Shown: positions 52,351 to 61,112, numbered from the stretch's first letter. The stretch: 64,000 nucleotides of DNA from Paenibacillus uliginis N3/975 (GCF_900177425.1 NZ_LT840184.1:636837-700836); one strand, 5' to 3'. Made by a program: numbers and translations. Notes: generated by a model from the letters alone, not told the origin.

Positions 52351-52718
52351 GACCTACACCTTCCTCTATTGCAAAATAGTTGTACTTGTAGTCATTACCC
52401 AAAACCGTCCTGCTTATTTCAAAAGTTCTGTAGAGAAATATTCAGTGAGTGACATGGTTTCCAGAACGAAATGTTGTTCTAACGTAAGATTGTGGGTAAT
52501 TGAACAAAAATTTGTATAGGCAGGGATCTGAATCATGCACCATGTTCTGAAATAGTACAATAAGGGTGTTCCTTAGGTCACATGACCTCTTGGAACACCC
52601 TCGTTTTTGTATATGTGATATGAAAACTTTAAGTATCCCAGACACAAGAGAAATAGGGCTTGCTGCCCTGAAAAATGTGATAACATTAAAAAGCGTTCAT
52701 TTTAACAATCAACGGATT
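52351..52718. other. 368-bp gap with an orphan plus-strand terminator
   Basis: No gene is supported on either strand. It holds the strong hairpin at 52563-52608, whose T-run faces the plus strand although no plus-strand gene precedes it, so a small RNA from about 52360-52600 is possible. Confidence 0.35.
52563..52608 (+). terminator. strong orphan hairpin
   Basis: AGGGTGTTCC pairs with GGAACACCCT, with an inner GGTCA-CATGA-CCT element, followed by CGTTTTTG. Confidence 0.6.
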
Positions 52719-52898
52719 TCAATTGTCCTGATAGTCCGTTTTATATACAATCGTCACGCCAAGATGTTGATAGGTTTCTTCGGTATAGTGGTGATCTGGA
52801 CAGTGCTTGGTCAGCGACATGTTGTCATAATGCGAAACCAGTTTTTGTTCGCAATCTGGACATCTGTCTTGAAACAGGGATTTTAATTTGCTGAACAA
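52719..52898 (-). CDS. 59-aa zinc-ribbon-like small protein
   Basis: Starting at TTG 52898, eight bases after GGAGGTG (52913-52907), the minus strand encodes 59 residues. C13-P-x-C16 ('RCPDCEQKL') and C33-P-D-H36-H37 ('KHCPDHHYTEE') form a plausible zinc-binding ribbon, and the middle 'VSHYDNMSLTKHC' is typical of small rubredoxin-like or zf proteins. The plus-strand frame at 52566-52886 is its shadow. Function unknown; such proteins may bind nucleic acid or act as adaptors. It diverges from the TauE exporter gene. Confidence 0.7.
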   Translation of the reverse strand: MFSKLKSLFQDRCPDCEQKLVSHYDNMSLTKHCPDHHYTEETYQHLGVTIVYKTDYQDN

Positions 52899-53020
52899 TT
52901 GATATGCACCTCCGGTTTTCCGATGTATTTACTTGGTTTTATTATAATTCATAATTTATCGTTCGTACAGTATTAATGTTGCCTACATATTTAAAAAATT
53001 ACGAATGGAGATCGGTCAGC

Positions 53021-53815
53021 ATGGTTATACAGCATGTCATTATGGTTTTAATCGGCCTGGTAGGGTCGTTTTTCTCCGGGTTGCTCGGAATAGGCGGTGC
53101 TATTATTAACTTTCCATTGCTGCTATATGTGCCGGACTGGCTTGGATTTACTAGCTTCACCCCTAAAGAGGTTGCTTCAATCAGCATGCTGCAGGTTTTT
53201 TTCGCTTCCCTGTCAGGTATGATTTCTAATCGTTTAAGCGCCAAGGGAGGAGCTACACTTGTCCACAAAAAGCTTGTCATTCAGATGGGCCTAAGCACAT
53301 TAATCGGTAGTTTGATCGGCAGTGTATCTTCTTTATACCTGAACAGCGAAACGATTAATGTGGTCTACGGATTCCTTGCGGTCATGGCCGTTTTCATGAT
53401 GGTGATCCCCACAAAAGCTTCATCAGAAAACACACCGGTTTCACAAGTGACCTATAACACGCTGCTCGCTGTGACTTCAGCCTTTCTGGTAGGTATTGTA
53501 TCCGGTATTGTGGGTGCCGGCGGAGCCTTTATTCTGATTCCGATTATGCTGACCCTGCTCAAGATTCCTACGAGAATTACGATTGCCTCTTCACTCGCCA
53601 TTGTGTTTCTGTCAGCAGTTGGCGGTGTAATCGGTAAAATAGCGGCAGGTGGCATACCGCTCTGGCCGGCGGTATTTGCGGTAATTGGCAGTCTGCTTGG
53701 CGCTCCGCTCGGTGCCTATCTGAGTCGGAGATTGAACGTCAGGATGCTTCGGTACGCACTGGTCGTTCTGATCGCAGTAACGGCCGTGAAAATATGGATG
53801 GATATTTTGATATAG
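53021..53815 (+). CDS. TauE/SafE family sulfite/anion exporter
   Basis: A membrane protein of 264 aa with eight predicted segments in two similar halves. The repeated signature appears as 'GLVGSFFSGLLGIGGAIINFPLL' in shortened form ('GSFFSGLLGIGGA') near residue 12 and 'GIVSGIVGAGGAFILIP' near 155. The family exports sulfite, sulfoacetate or other small anions. ATG 53021 follows GGAG by ten bases; the frame is open further up to ATG 52976, which has no ribosome site. The substrate is unknown. Confidence 0.85.
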   Translation: MVIQHVIMVLIGLVGSFFSGLLGIGGAIINFPLLLYVPDWLGFTSFTPKEVASISMLQVFFASLSGMISNRLSAKGGATLVHKKLVIQMGLSTLIGSLIGSVSSLYLNSETINVVYGFLAVMAVFMMVIPTKASSENTPVSQVTYNTLLAVTSAFLVGIVSGIVGAGGAFILIPIMLTLLKIPTRITIASSLAIVFLSAVGGVIGKIAAGGIPLWPAVFAVIGSLLGAPLGAYLSRRLNVRMLRYALVVLIAVTAVKIWMDILI

Positions 53816-53854
53816 CTGTAAGGTAATGGATAAATGAACAAGGAGGAGATAAGG

Positions 53855-54763
53855 ATGAGGAAAAACCGTGTGGGTTCATCGGATTTATATGTAGGTGAAA
53901 TCGGGCTGGGCTGCATGTCTTTAGGTAGCGAGGAAAAACAAGCTGTTCGTCTCATTCACGAGGCACTGGAGCAGGGGATCAATCTGCTGGATACCGCCGA
54001 TCTGTATGACGCCGGGATGAATGAGGAACTGGTCGGGAAAGCCATTAAGGGGCGCCGGGAAGATGTAATCATCGCTACCAAGGTCGGCAATCGTCGTGTA
54101 CCTGGTCAGGAGGGCTGGGCTTGGGATCCATCGAAGGAATATATCAAGTCAGCAGTGAAAGACAGTATGCGCCGGCTTGGCACAGACTATATCGATTTGT
54201 ATCAGCTGCATGGTGGGACATTGGACGATCCGATCGACGAGACGATTGAAGCTTTTGAGGAATTGAAAAAAGAAGGGTGGATCCGTCACTATGGAATATC
54301 ATCGATTCGCCCAAATGTCATCCGGGAATATGTGAAGCGTTCGAATATTGTTAGCGTCATGATGCAGTACAGTATTTTGGACCGACGGCCGGAGGAGGAG
54401 GCCTTTCCATTGCTTGCAGAGCATGGAATTTCCGTCATTGCCCGAGGACCGCTAGCCAGAGGGATCTTGAGTAATCGAAGCGTAGCGAAAGCGGAAGAAG
54501 GCTACCTCGACTATACTAAAGAAGAGCTGCTCGATGTAACGAGACAGGTGAATAAGGAGTTTACTTCCTCTCACGATCTGTCTCATACAGCGATCCGTTA
54601 CGCTCTTTCGCATCCTGCAGTGGCATGCGTTATCCCGGGAGCAAGCTCAGTGGAGCAGCTGCGGCATAATGCTGCGGCAGGGGAAACGGAGCGACTGACG
54701 CCTCAGGAGATTCAGAGTATTCAGGTTATCAGCCGTGCGAATCGGTATGAACAGCACCGCTGA
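53855..54763 (+). CDS. aldo/keto reductase
   Basis: A 302-aa NADPH-dependent TIM-barrel oxidoreductase. Catalytic tetrad residues are in 'LLDTADLYD' (Asp, Tyr), 'IATKVG' (Lys) and 'YQLHGG' (His). The C-terminal 'IPGASSVEQLRHNAAA' is the NADP phosphate-binding motif of the family. ATG 53855 has AAGGAGGAG six bases upstream; ATG 53834 lies before that site. It follows the TauE gene by 39 bp and may be cotranscribed. The substrate is not predictable. Confidence 0.88.
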   Translation: MRKNRVGSSDLYVGEIGLGCMSLGSEEKQAVRLIHEALEQGINLLDTADLYDAGMNEELVGKAIKGRREDVIIATKVGNRRVPGQEGWAWDPSKEYIKSAVKDSMRRLGTDYIDLYQLHGGTLDDPIDETIEAFEELKKEGWIRHYGISSIRPNVIREYVKRSNIVSVMMQYSILDRRPEEEAFPLLAEHGISVIARGPLARGILSNRSVAKAEEGYLDYTKEELLDVTRQVNKEFTSSHDLSHTAIRYALSHPAVACVIPGASSVEQLRHNAAAGETERLTPQEIQSIQVISRANRYEQHR

Positions 54764-54890
54764 TCAGTTACACCACTCTTATTTCATAAGGACAATAGTC
54801 TATTTACTTCCGATTCCGTTGGTTATATCGGTGTATAATAAAAGCAGATGAATGATGAACGCTGTTAATGTTTAATATGCTGCAGCAATT

Positions 54891-54926
54891 CATGCCCGGC
54901 ACCGATTACAGGTCGCCGGGCATGTT
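54891..54926 (+). terminator. hairpin after the aldo/keto reductase gene
   Basis: CATGCCCGGC pairs perfectly with GCCGGGCATG, followed by TTT. Confidence 0.65.
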
Positions 54927-54976
54927 TGGGAACTATATAGATTGAAAATTTATCTCTGGTAAAAGATATAAATGCA

Positions 54977-54998
54977 AACTTTTTTTTGTTCGATTCGT
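54977..54998 (+). promoter_or_regulatory. possible ECF-sigma promoter of the ABC/sigma operon
   Basis: TGCAAAC (AAC at 54977-54979), 16 bp, then CGTTT (CGT at 54996-54998). This fits the AAC-N16-CGT pattern of Bacillus ECF sigma factors. Start would be near 55005, leaving a 54-base leader. The operon encodes an ECF sigma factor, so autoregulation is possible. Confidence 0.45.
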
Positions 54999-55058
54999 TT
55001 CCATAATAAGAACCGCGCGGACTTATTTTATTTTTGAAGTTATGAAAGGGCATAGCAC

Positions 55059-55928
55059 ATGATTACGATTGAGCATTTATCCAAAACCTACCGAAAGGGC
55101 GCATGGGCGCTTCTGGACGTTTCACTTACATTTGATAAAGGCATGACGGGTCTGCTCGGGCCGAACGGTGCGGGTAAAACAACGCTGATGCGTATATTGG
55201 CCACATTGCTGGCGCCTACTTCAGGACAGGTGACGGTAAATGGGATTCCGCTTGGGAGACCGGAAGAAATCCGCAGAATGGTTGGATACCTTCCACAGTT
55301 TTTTCACATTTATCCGCAGATGACTGGGCGCGATTATCTAGACTATGTCGGTGTAATGAAAGGAATCACAGATAAAGCGGTGCGCCGTAAGGAAATTTCA
55401 AAGCTTTTGGAAATGGTCAATATGCAAGAAAAAGCGGACAAAAAAGTTCGCACTTACTCGGGAGGCATGAAGCAGCGTATCGGCATTGCTCAGGCTCTGC
55501 TCGGTTCCCCAGATGTGCTAATCGTGGATGAGCCTACGGCAGGGCTGGACCCGCAAGAGCGGGTCCGGTTCCGCAATCTGCTAACCCGGTTCAGTATAAA
55601 CCGGACGGTACTGCTGTCGACACACATAGTGGCCGACATTGAGAGCAACTGCCGCCGAGTTGCCGTGATGAATCAAGGCTGTTTGCTGATGACAGGGGAT
55701 CTGGCTGAGCTTCAGGCATGCGGAGATGGATACGTATGGGAGGCCGTATTGAGCCCTGCACAATTTGCTAGGGTTGACCCGGCCCTCATCGTATCAACCC
55801 GCACCATTCCGGAAGGGACGGTGTGCAGAATGACAGGAGACAGACCACCGATGAATGACGCGATTCCGGTTGAACCTACCCTGGAGGATGGTTATTTGGC
55901 GCTGCTGCGGAGGGATCGGAATGAATAA
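55059..55928 (+). CDS. ABC transporter ATP-binding protein 1
   Basis: A 289-aa ATPase of the ABC-2 exporter type. Walker A is 'GPNGAGKT' (34-41), the Q-loop is in 'GYLPQFF', the signature is 'YSGGMKQRIGIAQALLG', Walker B with D-loop is 'VLIVDEPTAGLDP', and the H-loop is 'LLSTHIV'. The last 80 residues form the C-terminal extension seen in these proteins. AAAGGG precedes the ATG. The permease gene overlaps by 8 bp (ATGAATAA), so the two are translationally coupled. Confidence 0.92.
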   Translation: MITIEHLSKTYRKGAWALLDVSLTFDKGMTGLLGPNGAGKTTLMRILATLLAPTSGQVTVNGIPLGRPEEIRRMVGYLPQFFHIYPQMTGRDYLDYVGVMKGITDKAVRRKEISKLLEMVNMQEKADKKVRTYSGGMKQRIGIAQALLGSPDVLIVDEPTAGLDPQERVRFRNLLTRFSINRTVLLSTHIVADIESNCRRVAVMNQGCLLMTGDLAELQACGDGYVWEAVLSPAQFARVDPALIVSTRTIPEGTVCRMTGDRPPMNDAIPVEPTLEDGYLALLRRDRNE

Positions 55929-58128
55929 ATGGCTGAAGCAGTTTGCGCTTGAACTCCGACTGGTTTTCGGTAACCCTCTGTTTGTGCTGTTCCCAGTTAT
56001 CTATGCCGTTATATTTCTGTTATTCGCTCTGGGGGCAGGAGATTATGCCAATCCCAAAGTATACAACATGCTATACCAGTATTATTCCTTCGCTCATACC
56101 ATATCGCTTGGACCGGCGATGCTGCTTGGTATCCTGACAGTCCGCCGTGATATCAGGCGGCCTTCCTATGAATGGAACCGCAGTTTTCCGGTTTCCTTTG
56201 GGATGCTGTTGTCCGCCAAATATATTGTAGGGATCATTTATATGTCGCTATTTACAATGTCGGCATCCTTCATCTTTTATGTGATTTCGATAGGGAGTGG
56301 AGTAGATAGTAGCCTCGTCATGCGGCATACCATGAATATTGTGGTTCAATCAGAGATATCTTACCTGGTCACTTTTGCGCTTGCGATGCTGCTTGGTGTT
56401 TGTATAGCGAATCGGGTGGTGTACCTGATCGGATTTTGTGCTTGGATGTTCGGCACCTTTTTTATGGATATTTTTCTTATAGAACAACTTAGGCTTTTAC
56501 CGCTCAAAACCTTTCATCTTAACCAGTTTTTTGTGACAAACAATCCGCTTGGGGATGAGACGTGGGGATATGAATTGTTCAGGGAAGAACTCTTCAGTTC
56601 CTGGCTGTTCGTCTTGGCTTTCACGCTTCTGTTGCTGGTGGTCAGTCTTCTACTGCTGAACCGTACCCGGCCTACGATGAACATCAAATGGTGCTGGCTG
56701 GCAGCCGTAGGCGCTGCGGTACTGAGTGTTGCGGCCTTTGTTCCTTACGGCTCCATTTGGCAGGAACGTTATGCAAGTATTAATGAGAAATTGAATGATT
56801 CCACGATCCGATTATCTGAGACGGAATTTTCAAAAGACGTAAGGCTAAACATCTCTAAATATGACATAACCCTAAAGCGAAGACCAGATAATTTGCTACA
56901 ATTCCAAGCCAAACTGGAGGTCCCAACGGAAGAATGGTCGGGGAAGTCTTCATTTCCGCTTACACTTCACCGAAACTTTCAAGTGAGTAAGGTCCTTGTT
57001 CAGGGAATTGACACACCGTACCAACGTAAAGGGGAACGTTTGAATGTCGAGATTCCGAATGAAGCAGCTGATAAGCTCCAGATCGAAGTGTTTTATGCCG
57101 GGAATATAAAGGATTTCCTATCGGACTATAACAGAGAAAGGTATCCTGTTTTCAGTGTAGGAAGTGAAGTTTATCTTCCGAGATATATGGCTTGGTATCC
57201 GCTTCCTGGACATCAAGATGTGTATGTGAAGACTGAAGATCCGGCAAATCGGATTCATACCGGTAACAGGTATTCTGGCATGTATTTTCCACCCGCAGAA
57301 ATGAAACTTACCGTTGAGGGATATTCGGTTCCACTGTATACCGGAATGCCGGAGATTGAACGAGAGGTAGGATATCAGCGATTTGAAGGTAAGGACGTGA
57401 TGGGTCTCACTCTGCTCGGGAGTGAAAGCTGGATTGAACTGAAGGAGGAAGGTTTACCGGTTACGTTAGTAACAACGCCTTATAACCGGGAGAATGCACA
57501 GATACAGCTGGCGGAATTAAAAGAAAAGTATGATTACTTTACACAATGGATTCCTGAGCTAAAGCCTGTCGTTACACAGATTATGTATTTTGGAACGAGT
57601 GTAGAGAGCCTGCAAGAAGAAAGCGGCAAGGTAGACAATGGATTAATCCTTTCTTCACGAACTTCTTTTTACGATTCAGGAAGTGGCCTGCCGGGGGAAT
57701 GGATGAACGCCATGCTCTTTGGTGGTCAAGAAGGACTCGTAATGTATTCAGGGGGAGACGTAGAAGAAGATGTTCGCGGAAGAATCAGCAGTCTGTTCTG
57801 GTATTTATATTACCGGGAAGCGAAAGGTGTAAGTGACGAAGAGTTGATGGACTATTATGGTTGGGCAAGATCCATTCAGATGTTAACGATGAAAGATACG
57901 GATTATGATCCGAAAGGTATCGGCCGTAAGATGCTGAGGCAGGTTTCGAAAGCGCTGAATAGAGGAAAGGAAGCTGAGGTTAAAGAGCTTCTGCAGCATT
58001 TTTATAATCAGGGAATCAGCCAGCCTGGTAGACGAGACGATTTTTTCCTTAAAGAGCAGCCAATTTCTTATAAAGAATGGAAGCAGGAATGGAATCGGGT
58101 CGTGCACAGTCATCGCCAGGATAAATAG
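55921..58128 (+). CDS. ABC-2 permease fused to an M1-peptidase-like domain without zinc site
   Basis: The 735-aa protein has six or seven membrane segments in residues 1-275 (including 'IYAVIFLLFALGAGDY' and 'ILTVRRDIRR') and a 450-residue domain outside the membrane. That part resembles the beta-sandwich and following region of ABC permeases fused to M1 aminopeptidases ('YDITLKRRPDNLLQFQAKLE', 'YPLPGHQDVYV', 'VMGLTLLGSESW', 'QIMYFGTS'). I find no HExxH anywhere; the matching area reads 'LPGEWMNAMLFGGQEG'. It should be inactive as a peptidase and may sense or bind a peptide. ATG 55921 overlaps the ATPase gene. Confidence 0.8.
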   Translation: MNKWLKQFALELRLVFGNPLFVLFPVIYAVIFLLFALGAGDYANPKVYNMLYQYYSFAHTISLGPAMLLGILTVRRDIRRPSYEWNRSFPVSFGMLLSAKYIVGIIYMSLFTMSASFIFYVISIGSGVDSSLVMRHTMNIVVQSEISYLVTFALAMLLGVCIANRVVYLIGFCAWMFGTFFMDIFLIEQLRLLPLKTFHLNQFFVTNNPLGDETWGYELFREELFSSWLFVLAFTLLLLVVSLLLLNRTRPTMNIKWCWLAAVGAAVLSVAAFVPYGSIWQERYASINEKLNDSTIRLSETEFSKDVRLNISKYDITLKRRPDNLLQFQAKLEVPTEEWSGKSSFPLTLHRNFQVSKVLVQGIDTPYQRKGERLNVEIPNEAADKLQIEVFYAGNIKDFLSDYNRERYPVFSVGSEVYLPRYMAWYPLPGHQDVYVKTEDPANRIHTGNRYSGMYFPPAEMKLTVEGYSVPLYTGMPEIEREVGYQRFEGKDVMGLTLLGSESWIELKEEGLPVTLVTTPYNRENAQIQLAELKEKYDYFTQWIPELKPVVTQIMYFGTSVESLQEESGKVDNGLILSSRTSFYDSGSGLPGEWMNAMLFGGQEGLVMYSGGDVEEDVRGRISSLFWYLYYREAKGVSDEELMDYYGWARSIQMLTMKDTDYDPKGIGRKMLRQVSKALNRGKEAEVKELLQHFYNQGISQPGRRDDFFLKEQPISYKEWKQEWNRVVHSHRQDK

Positions 58129-58191
58129 AAGTAGCTAATCTAATGATATGGGAAAAAGAAAGCATATTAACACGGAAAGGGGGAGTGAGGC

Positions 58192-58866
58192 ATGATTTCC
58201 GATCAACAGTTGTCTGAGAGAATGGCAGCCGGTGACCAGGATGCATTTGAGATGTTAGTAACCCGCTATCACGGTCCATTGCTTAGTTATACATCCAATC
58301 AGTTGCAGGACCGTCAGAAGGCGCAGGATATCGTCCAGGAGACGTTTATCCGGCTGATCCGTCATCTCAGACAGCATGGGGCTCTGGAGCATGTCAGATC
58401 CTGGCTCTACCGTGTTGCCCTGAACCAGTGCAAGGATTATTGGAAAAGCTCTGCTTACCGGTCAGAAGGTCTGGCTGGTGAAGAGTTTCCTGAGCGTTCG
58501 GATCCTTCAGCGGGTGCTGAAGAACTGCTTGAGAGGCAGGAGACGTCAGCGGAAATCGCAGCTTCTCTGGAAACTCTGCCGGATGTCCAGCAGAACATTA
58601 TATCCTTGCGATTCTTTCACGACATGAAGCTGCAGGAAATATCGGAGCTGCTGGATCTCCCCCTGAGCACAGTGAAGACACACTTATACAATGGACTGAG
58701 AAAACTTAAAAAGCTGATGACAGTAAAAGATTCCTATGCTCCGGCAATTACCGCCCGTTCAGGCGGACCGCCGGGCGGTACCCGGGGGAGATCCGGGACT
58801 GAAGATGGCCGGCAAGTCAAACAAAAAGAAAGCGAGGTGTATTCCCATGGATCATCCTTCCGATAA
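58192..58866 (+). CDS. ECF-type RNA polymerase sigma factor
   Basis: A 224-aa sigma-70 factor with only region 2 (about 8-80, 'DIVQETFIRLIRHL' and 'RSWLYRVALNQCKDYW') and region 4 (about 120-175, 'LRFFHDMKLQEISELLDLPL' then 'STVKTHLYNGLRKLK'). The last 45 residues are low-complexity and overlap the next gene by 20 bp, so they may be a by-product of reading past the conserved end. GGGGGAGTGAGG precedes ATG 58192. It sits 63 bp after the permease gene and upstream of a membrane protein that may be its anti-sigma factor. Confidence 0.92.
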   Translation: MISDQQLSERMAAGDQDAFEMLVTRYHGPLLSYTSNQLQDRQKAQDIVQETFIRLIRHLRQHGALEHVRSWLYRVALNQCKDYWKSSAYRSEGLAGEEFPERSDPSAGAEELLERQETSAEIAASLETLPDVQQNIISLRFFHDMKLQEISELLDLPLSTVKTHLYNGLRKLKKLMTVKDSYAPAITARSGGPPGGTRGRSGTEDGRQVKQKESEVYSHGSSFR

Positions 58867-59692
58867 TGAATTAAGAAGGCTTGAAGAGGAGCTTAGAGGA
58901 CCGCTTACCCGTGCCGTTTATCCGCCGCCGTTCCCGAATGAAACTGCACAGCTGATTGCCTCTCTTCAGGGGGAATTTGACCAGCTTAAGCTGGAGGCCG
59001 CGCCTCCCAAGTTGGATTTTAACCCTCAGGTGGATCCCCCCTCATTGAAGCAGTTGCTGCGCAGTCAGCTTCGTCTCAATCAGAAGTCGATCCTTCTCGC
59101 AAGTGCGGCTGTATTTAGTATGCTGATTCTGCTGGTTGATCCGGAGTATCCGCTGGATAATTTCGGCGGCATTCCGGGAGGAATATTTCCGCTTATCACA
59201 CCGCTTCTGCTGATCGCATCAATGTTGTTCAGCAGCCGGACATGGGATCGGGGGATGAGGGCTGTAGAGACCATTACCCCTTATCCACCAGCGCTTGTAC
59301 TATACAGCAGACTTCTCATGGTTACTGGTATGGTGGTCGGTATGGCGCTGATCAGTACGCTGGTTCTTGGAATAAGGGCCATGAATGCGGAGTCGTCTCA
59401 TTTTTTGTTTGGGCCCTTTGTACTTGAATGGATGGGCGTTCTGCTCTTAACTGGCGGTGCTGCGATGTATATGATGTTCCGAAAGGGTATGGCGGCGTCC
59501 ATGCTGTCAGCTATACTGGTGTACGGCATGTGGATTGTGCTTCAGGGACAGATTGGTGGCTATGGAGTGTCGCATTTCATTAAAATACCCGTAGATGTGA
59601 CAGTTCTCCTCATTGGAGCTGCTCTCCTAATTTCATCGTATGGGCACAGTCGCAGAGATAATATTCTCCCTGGGGGAACAACTCATGATTAG
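58847..59692 (+). CDS. polytopic membrane protein, probable sigma partner or ABC permease
   Basis: I do not recognise the family. The 282-aa protein has a soluble N-terminal part of about 80 residues ('DNELRRLEEELRGPLTRAVY' is its start) and six hydrophobic segments after residue 80. Position directly behind the sigma gene, with the cytosolic part first, suits an anti-sigma factor. The six segments and the following ATPase gene suit an ABC permease. It could be both. ATG 58847 has GAGGTG seven bases upstream and overlaps the sigma gene. Confidence 0.7.
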   Translation: MDHPSDNELRRLEEELRGPLTRAVYPPPFPNETAQLIASLQGEFDQLKLEAAPPKLDFNPQVDPPSLKQLLRSQLRLNQKSILLASAAVFSMLILLVDPEYPLDNFGGIPGGIFPLITPLLLIASMLFSSRTWDRGMRAVETITPYPPALVLYSRLLMVTGMVVGMALISTLVLGIRAMNAESSHFLFGPFVLEWMGVLLLTGGAAMYMMFRKGMAASMLSAILVYGMWIVLQGQIGGYGVSHFIKIPVDVTVLLIGAALLISSYGHSRRDNILPGGTTHD

Positions 59693-60542
59693 TATCGAGG
59701 ACCTTACACGCCAGGCTGGCATATACCGGCTTGAGATCGGCAATGCCAGACTTAATTCCGGGCTGAACTTGATCGTTGGCGCGAACGGCGCAGGAAAAAC
59801 GACGTTGATGGAAATATTAACGACGCTTCAAGCTCCGGATGAGGGAACAATTTTGTACAAAGGGCGTAAGGCATCAGATCACCTGCCACTTGTTCGCAGC
59901 CAGATCGGGTATGTTCCGTCGGATATTGAATTGTATGGTGATATGAAAGTTGGAAAGCTGCTGACTTATTTGGCTGAAATGAAAGGGGTATATTCTCCTG
60001 AGGCCATAGATCGTCTCATGGGAGACTTTCGTCTGGAAGTACATCGCCGCACCAAGGTTAAAAACCTATCCCAAGGGGTGCAGCGCAGAATTGCAGTTGT
60101 ACAGGCTCTCTTGGCCTCACCGTCTTTCTTATTTTTGGATGAGCCGTTGAACGGTATGGATGCAGAAGAACGGAAGTTTCTGATTACTTATTTGACACGC
60201 TATGCCAAAGGCAGAATGGTGGTTGTAGCCGCCCATGAGCTGAATGAGTGGGAAGATGCGACAGACACGGTTATCTGGATACACCGGGGACGGATTCGTT
60301 ACAACGGGCCTCCACGGACCTGGAAGCTGGCCGCTCCTTTACGGGTATGGGAAGGAGAGGTCAGTCTGACGGAATTCGAACAGATTCCAGAACAGAACAT
60401 TATTCATTTCAGAATGCTGCCGCATGGTATTCGGGTGAGGTTGATGGGCAGCATTGCTCCGGGTCCGGAATTCTCTGAAAAGGAACCAACACTGGAGGAT
60501 ACATTCTTCGTTCATATGGATGCCCTCACTCATAGATCGTAA
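59685..60542 (+). CDS. ABC transporter ATP-binding protein 2
   Basis: A 285-aa ATPase. Walker A is 'GANGAGKT' (32-39), the signature is 'LSQGVQRRIAVVQALLA' (Gln in place of the usual first Gly), Walker B is 'FLFLDEPLNGMD', and the H-loop is 'VVAAHELNE'. It overlaps the upstream membrane-protein gene by 8 bp (ATGATTAG), with GGGGGAA before the ATG. The natural partner is that membrane protein. It ends the operon at the terminator 60546-60587. Confidence 0.9.
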   Translation: MISIEDLTRQAGIYRLEIGNARLNSGLNLIVGANGAGKTTLMEILTTLQAPDEGTILYKGRKASDHLPLVRSQIGYVPSDIELYGDMKVGKLLTYLAEMKGVYSPEAIDRLMGDFRLEVHRRTKVKNLSQGVQRRIAVVQALLASPSFLFLDEPLNGMDAEERKFLITYLTRYAKGRMVVVAAHELNEWEDATDTVIWIHRGRIRYNGPPRTWKLAAPLRVWEGEVSLTEFEQIPEQNIIHFRMLPHGIRVRLMGSIAPGPEFSEKEPTLEDTFFVHMDALTHRS

Positions 60543-60545
60543 ATT

Positions 60546-60587
60546 AAAAAACATCTCCTAGTTCTGGTTCAGGAGATGTTTTTTTGC
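60546..60587. terminator. bidirectional terminator of the sigma/ABC operon
   Basis: AAAAAACATCTCCT pairs with AGGAGATGTTTTTTT around AGTTCTGGTTC. Confidence 0.92.
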
Positions 60588-60589
60588 GC

Positions 60590-60847
60590 TTAATTCGGCT
60601 TTTTCTTCTTATGTCTGAATTTATAAATGAGTGAAGCGACGAAAGATGATGGCCAGAACAGGCCTCCTTGTGAGTTGAAATGAAGCTGTTCTTCCTGAAA
60701 TGACATGCCTTCGTAGTACTCATTCTGGGTTTTTTCTTTTCTTCTAGGATCTTCATTCAAGGCCTTAATGTAATTGTATTGGACAGGAATCATAACAAGG
60801 AAAAGCAAAAACAGAACGCCAGCAATTATCCAAATGGTGATGTCCAA
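60590..60847 (-). CDS. small membrane protein, DUF3949-like
   Basis: An 85-aa protein with one N-terminal membrane helix ('IWIIAGVLFLLFLVMIPVQY') and a hydrophilic tail ending 'KFRHKKKKPN'. The 'SFQEEQLHFNSQGGLFWPSS' segment looks like the conserved part of the DUF3949 family found in bacilli, though my recall of that family is not firm. I start it at TTG 60847, eight bases after AAGGGAGTG; the ATG at 60883 lies upstream of that site. Function unknown. Confidence 0.6.
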   Translation of the reverse strand: MDITIWIIAGVLFLLFLVMIPVQYNYIKALNEDPRRKEKTQNEYYEGMSFQEEQLHFNSQGGLFWPSSFVASLIYKFRHKKKKPN

Positions 60848-61057
60848 TGTTTCACACTCCCTTTTTGGGATTATTTTACGCATCTTACTCTTTTAATACG
60901 GGTAAAGAGGGCGCGTGTTTCATTATTTATTATGACGATAAATTTTGACTTCAGAGCGCCGATGCAGCTTAGTAAACCCTAATTCAAGATGTGATTAGCA
61001 GAAATAAAGCTTAAAAAATAATTCCGATGAATTTAATGGGAATTACCTCTTTTCAAA

Positions 61058-61112
61058 CGATGGAAAGTATGAGAGAATGGGAGAAATTATTCGCATCATA
61101 AAATTTCCATCG
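61058..61112. promoter_or_regulatory. 9-bp inverted repeat before the homocysteine synthase gene
   Basis: CGATGGAAA (61058-61066) and TTTCCATCG (61104-61112) are perfect inverted copies separated by 37 bp, ending 22 bp before the ATG. They could form a leader hairpin or a regulator site; I see no S-box or T-box. Confidence 0.4.

Noticed and set aside
52566..52886. 106-codon plus-strand frame
   Set aside because: It overlaps a terminator hairpin and is antisense to the 59-aa zinc-ribbon gene, which has the better start and motif.
54865..55053. 62-codon minus-strand frame
   Set aside because: It covers the terminator hairpin and the promoter region of the ABC operon, and the translation shows no domain.
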